Shown in pieces: positions 1 to 5,365 of a DNA stretch of 6,864 nucleotides. Position 1 is the first letter of the stretch; the number at the start of each line of letters is the position of its first letter. The position numbers and the translations under genes are program-made. The notes beneath the pieces were generated by a model. That model saw only the letters and a list, made by a program, of their open reading frames with translations, ran no database searches and had not been told where the DNA came from. Source of the stretch: Paracoccaceae bacterium (lineage in GTDB: Bacteria; Pseudomonadota; Alphaproteobacteria; Rhodobacterales; Rhodobacteraceae); NCBI GenBank assembly GCA_021767525.1, contig JAASTF010000166.1:1-6864 (forward strand), read 5' to 3'.

Positions 1-258
1 GCAAGCCTGCAACGCTATCCCGACTCGACCGTGCAGGTGTTGGGCCACACCGACAACACCGGCGACGCGGGCTATAACCTGGACCTGTCGCAGCGCCGCG
101 CCGCCGCCGTGTCGTCCGAGCTGATCGCCGCCGGCGTGTCGGCGGGCCGTATCCAGACCATCGGCCGCGGCGAGGATCAGCCCGTCGCCTCGAACCTGAC
201 GCCCGAGGGCCGCGCGCAGAACCGCCGCGTGGAAATCGTGATCCTGCCAACCGCCTGA
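1..258 (+). CDS. OmpA-family outer-membrane protein, C-terminal peptidoglycan-binding domain (5' partial)
   Basis: The gene enters from the left edge in frame 1, and only the last 85 residues are visible. They form most of an OmpA-like domain, which binds the diaminopimelate of peptidoglycan in the periplasm and ties the outer membrane to the wall. Visible signatures are GHTDNTG (residues 15-21), the NxxLSxxRA helix (26-34) and a C-terminal GRAQNRRVEI. By homology to OmpA, D18 and R33 should contact diaminopimelate. From memory, the pattern after the helix (GV..GRI.T.G.G...P.ASN.T.EG.AQNRRVEI) resembles YiaD-type lipoproteins more than Pal or OmpA proper. That would predict an N-terminal lipobox and glycine zipper left of the window, which cannot be checked here. 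The GTG at position 31 is not the real start, because the domain continues upstream in frame. The gene ends in TGA 23 bases before a strong terminator. Confidence 0.93.
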   Translation, partial: ASLQRYPDSTVQVLGHTDNTGDAGYNLDLSQRRAAAVSSELIAAGVSAGRIQTIGRGEDQPVASNLTPEGRAQNRRVEIVILPTA

Positions 259-280
259 TCGCGCGCCGCAATCGCACAGG

Positions 281-310
281 AAACGCCCCGCCATTCGCGC
301 GGGGCGTTTT
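281..310 (+). terminator. Rho-independent terminator of the OmpA-family gene
   Basis: A perfect 11-bp stem is visible: AAACGCCCCGC (281-291) pairs with GCGGGGCGTTT (299-309) around a 7-base loop, and the 3' arm ends in a T run (307-310). It lies 22 bases after the OmpA-family stop codon. The A-run/T-run symmetry means it could also work in the reverse direction, but no minus-strand gene ends here. Confidence 0.9.
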
Positions 311-399
311 CGTTCACAGCCCGTGTGCGCGGCTGGGGATTTTGGCCGCGCGCGATCTGCCCTAGCTTTAGCCCGAACAAGTCTGTGCAGAGGTGCAAC

Positions 400-942
400 A
401 TGAGTAAACCGAAACTTCTTGGTATTTCCGGGTCGCTGCGCAAGGCATCGACCAATCGCAAGCTGCTGCGCGAGGCCGCGCGCCTGTTCGGTGACTGCGA
501 CTATACCGAGGCCGATGTGAATTTCCCGCTGTTCAATGCCGATCTGCAAGACAGTGATGGCATCCCCGATGCGGTGCAGAAACTGGCCGATCAGATCGCG
601 GCTGCCGATGCGATCATCATTTCCGGGCCGGAATACAACAAGGGCATTTCCGGCGTTTTGAAAAACGCGCTGGATTGGGTCAGCCGGACCGAGGGCAACC
701 CCTGGGCGGACAAGCCGGTGGCGATCACCTCGGCCGCGGCGGGGCGCGCCGGGGGCGAGCGCACGCAGGTGATGCTGCGCATGTGCCTTTACCCGTTCCG
801 CCCGCGTCTGCTGCAAGGCCCCGAGGTGCTGGTGGCGGCCTCGTCCGATGCGTTCGATGAAAACGACCGGTTGCAGGGTGACATCAACATCCAGACCCTG
901 ACCAACCTGATGGACGCGCTGAAGGCGGAAATGGCCCGCTGA
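400..942 (+). CDS. NADPH-dependent FMN reductase (flavodoxin-like fold)
   Basis: A 180-residue soluble cytoplasmic protein of the NADPH-dependent FMN reductase family, which includes ChrR, YieF and the azoreductase-like quinone reductases. Members use NAD(P)H and bound FMN to reduce quinones, azo dyes or metal oxyanions. The N-terminal GISGSLRKASTNRK (residues 8-21) is the FMN phosphate-binding loop. SGPEYNKGISGVLKNALDW (75-93) is the second flavin-contacting segment and is highly typical of the family. The length is usual for the family. The start at 400 is preferred because AGAGG lies at 389-393, 6 bases upstream; an in-frame ATG at 325 lacks such a site and would add residues not expected in the family. 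The gene follows a terminator, so it probably has its own promoter in 311-390. Its TGA abuts the stop of the convergent VOC gene. The physiological substrate cannot be read from sequence. Confidence 0.92.
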   Translation: MSKPKLLGISGSLRKASTNRKLLREAARLFGDCDYTEADVNFPLFNADLQDSDGIPDAVQKLADQIAAADAIIISGPEYNKGISGVLKNALDWVSRTEGNPWADKPVAITSAAAGRAGGERTQVMLRMCLYPFRPRLLQGPEVLVAASSDAFDENDRLQGDINIQTLTNLMDALKAEMAR

Positions 943-1338
943 TCAGGCAGGTTCTGCGATCTCGATCAGGTTGTGATCGGGGTCGCGGATATAGATCGAG
1001 GTGATCGGCCCGGTGGCCCCCGTTCGGGCTATCGGGCCGTTTTCGATGGCGATCTGCAATGCGGCCAGGTGCGTTTGCCAGTGATCCAGCGGCGTATCCG
1101 TCAGGAAACACAAATCCGCGCTTCCGGGCTGGACGCGCCCTGCCTTCGGCTCGAACTCGTGCCCCGACTGGTGCAGGTTGATCTTTTGCGCGCCGAATTT
1201 CAGCGCCCATCGCGTGGTGCCGTCGGCGGGCGTGAACGGCTCGGCCTCCATTCCCAGGGCGTCGCGGTAAAAGGCGATGGTCGCCGGTATGTCGGCCACG
1301 GTCAGAACCAGGTGGTCCAGCGCGGTCAGCGATGGCAT
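943..1338 (-). CDS. VOC-superfamily protein (glyoxalase/dioxygenase fold)
   Basis: A 131-residue single-domain member of the vicinal oxygen chelate superfamily, built from two beta-alpha-beta-beta-beta repeats. It starts with LDHLVLTVADIPATIAFYRD (residues 7-26) and ends with the typical RTGATGPI.SIYIRDPDHNLIEI (105-127). H9, H56 and E126 occupy positions where superfamily metal ligands are usually found, so a divalent-metal enzyme is plausible. This subtype is often annotated only as 'glyoxalase' or 'virulence protein' and its substrate is unknown. The ATG at 1338 is chosen because GGGAG sits 9 bases upstream and the fold begins directly after it. A much longer open frame upstream is a shadow of the divergent hydratase gene. 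The start is 63 bases from that divergent gene, so the two probably share a promoter region. Confidence 0.9.
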   Translation of the reverse strand: MPSLTALDHLVLTVADIPATIAFYRDALGMEAEPFTPADGTTRWALKFGAQKINLHQSGHEFEPKAGRVQPGSADLCFLTDTPLDHWQTHLAALQIAIENGPIARTGATGPITSIYIRDPDHNLIEIAEPA

Positions 1339-1401
1339 TTGGCGTTGCTCCCGTTTCGGCGCGGGCCTAGCCTGCGCGGCATGGCAAAGGATGATCCGAC
1401 G

Positions 1402-2190
1402 ATGAGCGACAGTCAAACCGATGTGATGGACCCCGCCCGCGCCAACGCGCTGTTGGCGACGCTGGGCATGGCGGCCGATCTGGGGCAGGGCGACGCGCTG
1501 CCGCCGTTTTTCCACCAGGTCTATTTCTGGACACCCGAACCGCAAAACCGTCTGGGCCGCGATGGCCACCCGAAAACCGGCATCGGCCTGATCCCCGACA
1601 CGGGCCTGCCGCGCCGGATGTGGGCCGGCGGGCGGCTGGAATTTCACGGGCCGCTGCGCGCGGGCGTCATGGCCGAAAAACGCTCGACCGTCGAAAGCAC
1701 CGCCCGCAAAGAGGGGCGCACCGGCCCGCTGGCCTTCGTCACCCTGCGCCACGAAATCGCGCAAGAGGGCGTGACCCGCGTGACCGAATGGCAAGACCTG
1801 GTCTATCGCGAAGACCCCGATCCAGCCGCGCCCGTGCCCGCCCCGCCGCAGGCCCCGACAGACGAAGATGCGTGCGAGACATGGGACTTCGGCACCACGC
1901 GGCTTTTTCGCTATTCCGCGCTCACCTTCAACGGCCATCGCATCCATTACGATCTGGACTATGCCAAGGGCGTCGAAGGCTATGCCGGGCTGGTCACGCA
2001 CGGGCCCTTGCTGGCGCAATTGCTGATGCTGCTGGCCCAACGGCAGTTGGGCGGGCCGAACACCTTTGCCTTCCGCGCCACCGCCCCCCTGATGCATGAC
2101 GAGGCGGCGCAGGTCTGCTGGCGTGGTGATGGCTCACTGTGGGTGCGCGGCCCCGACGGGCGGCAATGCATGACCGCGACGGCCAGCTGA
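1402..2190 (+). CDS. FAS1/HTD2-type MaoC-like acyl-CoA hydratase (mesaconyl-C4-CoA or itaconyl-CoA hydratase-like)
   Basis: A 262-residue double hot-dog protein of the family that holds mesaconyl-C4-CoA hydratase, itaconyl-CoA hydratase and mitochondrial HTD2. These enzymes hydrate or dehydrate 2-enoyl-CoA or acyl-ACP thioesters. The N-terminal hot-dog half (about 10-137) carries the RMWAGGRLEFHGPLR segment (72-86). A Pro/Ala-rich linker (138-153) leads to the C-terminal half with the family hallmark YSALTFNGHRIHYD (171-184) followed by EGYAGLVTHGPLLA (192-205), which holds the predicted active-site Asn/His/Asp cluster. The start at 1402 has AAAGGA 10 bases upstream (1386-1391); an in-frame ATG at 1381 lacks a clear ribosome site but cannot be excluded. 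The CDF gene follows after 15 bases, suggesting co-transcription. The exact substrate is uncertain, and no citramalyl-CoA lyase or CoA-transferase is in view to support itaconate use. Confidence 0.87.
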   Translation: MSDSQTDVMDPARANALLATLGMAADLGQGDALPPFFHQVYFWTPEPQNRLGRDGHPKTGIGLIPDTGLPRRMWAGGRLEFHGPLRAGVMAEKRSTVESTARKEGRTGPLAFVTLRHEIAQEGVTRVTEWQDLVYREDPDPAAPVPAPPQAPTDEDACETWDFGTTRLFRYSALTFNGHRIHYDLDYAKGVEGYAGLVTHGPLLAQLLMLLAQRQLGGPNTFAFRATAPLMHDEAAQVCWRGDGSLWVRGPDGRQCMTATAS

Positions 2191-2205
2191 CAGGTTACTC
2201 AAACC

Positions 2206-3120
2206 ATGCCGCACGATCATCACCACGATCACCACCTGGATGCCGATCTGGCCGGCGACCGCCGGGTTGCCTGGGCTGTTGCGGTCAACGTGCTGCTGAC
2301 GGTCGTGCAGATCGTGGCGGGTCTATTCTCCGGCTCTCTGGCGTTGATCGCGGACGGGGTGCACAACCTGTCGGATGCGGCCTCGCTGGTCATCGCCTTT
2401 GCCGCCCGGCGCATCGCGCGCCGCCCGGCCGATGCCAGCATGACCTTCGGCTACGGACGGGCCGAGGTGGTGGCCGCTTTGGTCAATTACGTCACGCTGA
2501 TCGTCATCGCCCTGTGGCTGGCCGCCGAAGGGGTGGGGCGCTTTTTCAACCCCGTCGAGGTTGAGGGGTGGACCGTGGTGATCGTTGCGGCTGTGGCGCT
2601 GGTGGTCGATCTGGCGACCGCCGGGCTGATCCTGCGCCTGTCGCGCCACAGCATGAACCTGCGCGCCGCGTTTTTGCACAACGTGGCCGATGCGATGGGC
2701 TCGGTCGCGGTGATCGTGGGCGGGGCGCTGATCCTGCTTTACGGCTGGTGGATCGTCGATCCGATCATCACGCTGATGATCTCGGGCTATATCCTGTGGC
2801 ATTCGTGGCAAGGCATCCGGCCCGTCATTCGTGTGCTTATGCTGGGCAGCCCCGACAGCCCCGGCGTGACCGAGGTGGCGCAGGCGATGTGCGAAATGCC
2901 GGGCGTGGCGGATGTGCACGCGCTGCACCTGTGGCGGGTGCAGGAACACCGCATCGCGTTGCAGGCCCATGTGGTGATGCAGGATGCCGCGGATATGGAC
3001 AGCCTGCGCGCCGATCTGAAACGCCTGCTGCAGGACCGGTTCAAGATCACCCACACGTCGCTGGAACTGGAAAGCGCAGGCGCCGTCTGCCACGACACAG
3101 GCCTGATCGGGCAGGGCTAG
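2206..3120 (+). CDS. Cation diffusion facilitator family transporter, probable Zn(II) exporter
   Basis: A 304-residue inner-membrane antiporter of the CDF family (CzcD/ZitB/ZnT-like), expected to export Zn(II), and possibly Co or Cd, in exchange for protons. Six predicted membrane helices lie near 21-41, 44-67, 88-108, 121-143, 152-178 and 181-199. A cytoplasmic metal-sensing domain (about 214-290) holds GVADVHALHLWRVQEHRIAL. The transport site is an HxxxD pair in helix 2 (H53, D57 in ADGVHNLSDA) and another in helix 5 (H158, D162 in HNVADAMGS). A His/Asp pairing in both helices is the pattern associated with zinc selectivity. The first ten residues contain six histidines (MPHDHHHDHH), a likely cytoplasmic zinc-capture tail. 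The SD is weak (AGG at 2192-2194), consistent with translation following the hydratase gene 15 bases upstream. No metal-responsive regulator is adjacent. Confidence 0.94.
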   Translation: MPHDHHHDHHLDADLAGDRRVAWAVAVNVLLTVVQIVAGLFSGSLALIADGVHNLSDAASLVIAFAARRIARRPADASMTFGYGRAEVVAALVNYVTLIVIALWLAAEGVGRFFNPVEVEGWTVVIVAAVALVVDLATAGLILRLSRHSMNLRAAFLHNVADAMGSVAVIVGGALILLYGWWIVDPIITLMISGYILWHSWQGIRPVIRVLMLGSPDSPGVTEVAQAMCEMPGVADVHALHLWRVQEHRIALQAHVVMQDAADMDSLRADLKRLLQDRFKITHTSLELESAGAVCHDTGLIGQG

Positions 3121-3142
3121 GGGTTGCATGTCGCGCCGTTTT

Positions 3143-3161
3143 GCCGCCTTTTGGCGCCAAA
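3143..3161 (+). promoter_or_regulatory. Palindrome upstream of tesB (possible operator or hairpin)
   Basis: The 57-base gap between the CDF stop and tesB contains the perfect 10-bp palindrome TTGGCGCCAA (3151-3160). The surrounding bases can also fold as a hairpin, with 3140-3148 pairing with 3153-3161 around a TTTT loop and one C-C mismatch. It ends about 8 bases before the tesB ribosome site, a position suited to an operator or a translational control hairpin. No T-tract follows, so a terminator is unlikely. The function is inferred only. Confidence 0.3.
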
Positions 3162-3177
3162 CGGAAATGAGAGACAG

Positions 3178-4074
3178 ATGGCCCAAGACCCCCAACAGAT
3201 CGATGATGCGGCGCTGACCCGCGCTTTTGTCGATGTTCTGACCGTCGAACGCATCGAAGAGAACTTTTACCGCGGGATCGCCACGCCGCAGGGGCGTGGG
3301 CGCAGCTTTGGTGGGCAGGTGATCGCCCAGGCCCTCAGCGCGGCGACCATGACCGTGGGCGATGACCGGCCCGTGCATTCGCTGCACGGGTATTTCATGC
3401 GCCCGGGTGACGCGACCCAGCCGGTGCTCTACCAGGTCGAGCGTGACCGCGACGGTGGCAGCTTTACCACCCGCCGCGTCGTGGCGATCCAGCATGGCGC
3501 GCCGATCCTGAACCTCGCCGCCTCTTTCCACGTGGCCGAAGAGGGGCTTTTTCACCAGGACGACATGCCCAAGGTCGCCCCACCCGAGGACCTGCCGACC
3601 GAGCTCGAGCTGGCCGATACCATGCGCGACGACCTGCCCAAGATGTTCATCGACTGGCTGGAAACCCCGCGCCCGGTTGAAATGCGGGCCGAGTTTCCGC
3701 GCCCGCCCTTCGACCGCACGCCGCGCCCGGCGCTGCAGCACATGTGGTTCCGCACCAAGGGGCCGCTGGCGGACGACCCGAAACTGCACCGCGCCGCGCT
3801 GGCCTTCATCTCGGATTTCGGGCTTTTGGGCACGTCGATGATGCCGCATGGCAAGGCCTTCGCCGACCCGGACATGCAGTTCGCCAGCCTCGATCACGCG
3901 CTGTGGATTCATGACGATTTCCGCGTCGACGATTGGCTGCTTTACGTCATGGACAGCCCCTGGGCCGGTGGCGCGCGCGGGTTCAACCGCGGCCGGATCT
4001 TCACCCGCGACGGGCGCATGGTGGCCAATGTCGCGCAGGAAGGGCTTGTGCGGAACATCAAGCCCAGGGGCTAA
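3178..4074 (+). CDS. tesB: Acyl-CoA thioesterase II (TesB, double hot-dog)
   Basis: A 298-residue cytoplasmic thioesterase that hydrolyses medium- and long-chain acyl-CoA to free fatty acid and CoA. The N-terminal hot-dog carries FYRGIATPQGRGRSFGGQV (30-48) and the HSLHGYFMRPGD strand (67-78). The C-terminal half carries ISDFGLLGTSMMPHG (211-225), FASLDHALWIHDDF (235-248) and NVAQEGLVRN (284-293). By alignment from memory to E. coli TesB (D204, T228, Q278) the catalytic triad is D213, S237 and Q287, with identical spacing (24 and 50 residues). Ser at the middle position matches peroxisomal ACOT8-type enzymes. The ATG at 3178 is chosen because GAGAG (3169-3173) lies 4 bases upstream and the family N-terminus begins here; an in-frame start at 3124 would add 18 atypical residues. 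It is last in the + strand run, 57 bases after the CDF gene. Confidence 0.95.
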   Translation: MAQDPQQIDDAALTRAFVDVLTVERIEENFYRGIATPQGRGRSFGGQVIAQALSAATMTVGDDRPVHSLHGYFMRPGDATQPVLYQVERDRDGGSFTTRRVVAIQHGAPILNLAASFHVAEEGLFHQDDMPKVAPPEDLPTELELADTMRDDLPKMFIDWLETPRPVEMRAEFPRPPFDRTPRPALQHMWFRTKGPLADDPKLHRAALAFISDFGLLGTSMMPHGKAFADPDMQFASLDHALWIHDDFRVDDWLLYVMDSPWAGGARGFNRGRIFTRDGRMVANVAQEGLVRNIKPRG

Positions 4075-4100
4075 ACGCCCCCTTCATCTTGCCAAGTAAA

Positions 4101-4142
4101 CTCCGGGGGAGTCCGCCGCAGGCGGACGGGGGCAGAGCCCCC
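4101..4142. repeat. GC-rich palindromic intergenic element, possible bidirectional terminator
   Basis: In the 157-base convergent gap between tesB and the WYL regulator, two tandem perfect hairpins are visible. GTCCGCC (4111-4117) pairs with GGCGGAC (4121-4127) around GCA, and GGGGGC (4128-4133) pairs with GCCCCC (4137-4142) around AGA. They are preceded by CTCCGGGGGA (4101-4110). From memory, this kind of element recurs between genes in many roseobacter genomes, usually near gene ends. There is no T-tract, so any terminator role would depend on stem stability or Rho. Copy number cannot be tested from one window. Confidence 0.65.
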
Positions 4143-4231
4143 ATACCCCGCGTGCCTGCGGCGCGCCCTGCTGGCTTTATCTCGCATGTCCGGAAGGCGC
4201 AAAATCGCGCCCGACATTTGCGCGGCATGCT

Positions 4232-4915
4232 TTAACGGCAATGCGCCTCGGATCGGTAGAAATCCAGCAGCGTCTTGCCCTTCTCGGGGCGAAAGGGGCC
4301 GCACTCTTTCAACGTGGAGATGCGATCCAGGCGGAACATGCGAAAATCGTCGCGCAATTCGCACCAGCCCACCATGGTCCAGACCTTGCCCCAGAACCAC
4401 AGGCCCAGCGGGCGCACCACGCGCACGGTGGCGCGGCCGGCCTCATCGGCATAGGCGATGTCCAGCCGGGTGCCGGTGTCGGCGGCGCGCTCGACCGCGT
4501 CAAGGCGGCTGCGCAATTCGGGCGTCATCTCGGGCATGTCGAAGGCGTGGATGGGCACCTCGTCCGCGCGCAGTCTCGCTGCATCGGGCAAGACGGCGGC
4601 GATTTTCACCAGGGCCTCTTCCGCGGCGGCGGCCATGCGCACCCCGCCCCAGGCACGGGCCATGCGCGCGCCCGCCACCAGCGCCGAAATCTCGTCTTCG
4701 GTGAACATCAGCGGCGGCAGGTCGAACCCGGCGCGCATCACGTATCCCACGCCGGCCTCGCCCTCGATCGGCACGCCCGAGCCGATCAGGTCGGCCACGT
4801 CGCGATAGATGGTGCGCTGGCTGACCTCCAGCTTGTCGGCCAGCGCGTTTGCCGTCACCAGCCGGCCGCCCCGCAGATATTGCACGATCTGGAACAGGCG
4901 GTCGGCGCGGCGCAT
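4232..4915 (-). CDS. YafY-family transcriptional regulator (HTH_11 + WYL domain)
   Basis: A 227-residue ligand-responsive DNA-binding regulator. The N-terminal winged helix (about 1-58) contains the recognition segment LADKLEVSQRTIYRDVADL (25-43), nearly identical to the HTH_11/DeoR-like consensus of YafY proteins, and the wing EGEAGVGYVM (51-60). The linker with LPPLMFTEDEISAL (66-79) is also typical. The WYL domain covers about 134-205 and ends in FRMFRLDRI (191-199). The eponymous WYL tripeptide reads WTM here (179-181). The length (about 230) is usual. The ATG start at 4915 overlaps the TGA of the upstream VOC gene as TGATG, implying translational coupling; a GTG one codon earlier (4918) is an alternative start. 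It probably controls its own VOC partner. The ligand is unknown. Confidence 0.93.
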   Translation of the reverse strand: MRRADRLFQIVQYLRGGRLVTANALADKLEVSQRTIYRDVADLIGSGVPIEGEAGVGYVMRAGFDLPPLMFTEDEISALVAGARMARAWGGVRMAAAAEEALVKIAAVLPDAARLRADEVPIHAFDMPEMTPELRSRLDAVERAADTGTRLDIAYADEAGRATVRVVRPLGLWFWGKVWTMVGWCELRDDFRMFRLDRISTLKECGPFRPEKGKTLLDFYRSEAHCR

Positions 4916-5283
4916 CACGCGGACCCGCGCTCGAACAGGCCGATCGAGTTGCCGTCAAGATCGGTGGCGTATTGGAACCGACCGGCGGGAATGTCGATCA
5001 CCGGGCCCAGCAGCTGACCGCCGGCCTTTTCCAGCCGGGCGGCCGTGGCGGCGATGCCATCGGGCGTGGTCAGATGTACGGTGGTGCCACAGCCCTGCGC
5101 CGGTTTGCCGGGATAAAGATGCCCGCCCGCGGCCTCGTCCGCGCCGTCGAATACGGCGATATCGTTTGGGCCTGCGTCGGTGATGGTCATGGTCCACTGA
5201 AACACGTCGGCGTAAAAGGCGCAGGCCTGTTTCAGGTCAGACACGGGAATTTCCGTCCAGCAGACAATGGGTTGATGGGTCAT
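4915..5283 (-). CDS. VOC-superfamily protein coupled to the WYL regulator
   Basis: A 122-residue glyoxalase/bleomycin-resistance fold protein of the small bacterial VOC type (COG3324-like, from memory). It opens with PIVCWTEIPVSDLKQACAFY (residues 5-24). In the second half TTVHLTTPDGIAATAARLEKAGG is followed by a stretch ending ATDLDGNSIGLFE, near the C-terminus. The position of the usual N-terminal metal His is taken by a Trp/Thr stretch, so metal binding is doubtful and the role may be ligand binding or detoxification. The start at 5283 is preferred over in-frame ATGs at 5289 and 5319, because AAAAGGA (5292-5298) sits 8 bases upstream of 5283, only 2 bases from 5289 and downstream of 5319. 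The stop overlaps the WYL regulator start by one base. Pairing of a small VOC gene with a YafY-type regulator suggests the regulator controls, or shares a ligand with, the VOC protein. Confidence 0.9.
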   Translation of the reverse strand: MTHQPIVCWTEIPVSDLKQACAFYADVFQWTMTITDAGPNDIAVFDGADEAAGGHLYPGKPAQGCGTTVHLTTPDGIAATAARLEKAGGQLLGPVIDIPAGRFQYATDLDGNSIGLFERGSA

Positions 5284-5291
5284 GGTCATGG

Positions 5292-5298
5292 TCCTTTT
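5292..5298 (-). promoter_or_regulatory. Shine-Dalgarno site deciding the VOC gene start
   Basis: On the minus strand AAAAGGA lies 8 bases before the ATG at 5283. It is too close to the ATG at 5289 and falls inside the frame starting at 5319, so 5283 is the best-supported start. Confidence 0.7.
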
Positions 5299-5326
5299 CG
5301 GGTTGCGATGCCATGTCATCGCACAG

Positions 5327-5365
5327 GCCTGCTGACAGGGTTATGTCAGCATGATGTCAGCAGGC
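5327..5365. promoter_or_regulatory. TGTCAGCA inverted/direct repeat cluster, candidate operator of the VOC-WYL pair
   Basis: Three perfect copies of an 8-mer are visible: TGCTGACA (inverted, 5330-5337), TGTCAGCA (5344-5351) and TGTCAGCA (5355-5362). The two direct copies are 11 bp apart, about one helical turn. The outer pair extends to an 11-bp perfect inverted repeat, GCCTGCTGACA (5327-5337) with TGTCAGCAGGC (5355-5365), and the inner pair forms a dyad with a 6-bp spacer. The cluster starts 44 bp upstream of the VOC start and overlaps the stop codon of the isomerase gene. This is a natural place for the operator of the VOC-WYL unit, perhaps bound by the WYL regulator itself. A terminator or attenuator hairpin for the upstream gene pair is the alternative, but no T-tract follows on the minus strand. 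Confidence 0.5.

Noticed and set aside
342..368. Possible promoter before the FMN reductase (TTGGCC ... TAGCTT)
   Set aside because: The spacer is only about 15 bp and both hexamers match consensus poorly. A promoter is expected here but this one cannot be supported.
973..1401. Upstream extension of the hydratase frame over the VOC gene
   Set aside because: The extension is antisense to a clear VOC protein and has no family similarity; the hydratase family N-terminus starts near 1402.
1339..2097. Upstream extension of the 943-1338 VOC frame on the minus strand
   Set aside because: It is antisense to the hydratase gene and has no recognisable domain. The VOC fold starts at MPSL with a good ribosome site.
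2323..3912. 529-codon open frame on the minus strand across the CDF and tesB genes
   Set aside because: It lies antisense to two confidently identified genes. Its translation is rich in Arg, His, Gln and Gly with no recognisable domain, which is typical of stop-poor antisense frames in GC-rich genomes.
3178..4074. Thr-to-Ser change in the TesB catalytic triad relative to E. coli TesB
   Set aside because: Ser at this position is found in other functional TesB/ACOT8 enzymes, so it is not evidence of altered or lost activity.
4197..4223. Inverted repeat GCGCAAA/TTTGCGC just downstream of the WYL regulator stop
   Set aside because: It has only 7 bp of pairing with a 13-base loop and no T-tract on the minus strand; it is too weak to call a terminator.
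5181..5295. Repeated GTCATGGTCC near 5186 and near 5285
   Set aside because: The two short matches encode Met/Thr-rich stretches of the same VOC protein; this is best explained by chance and codon bias.
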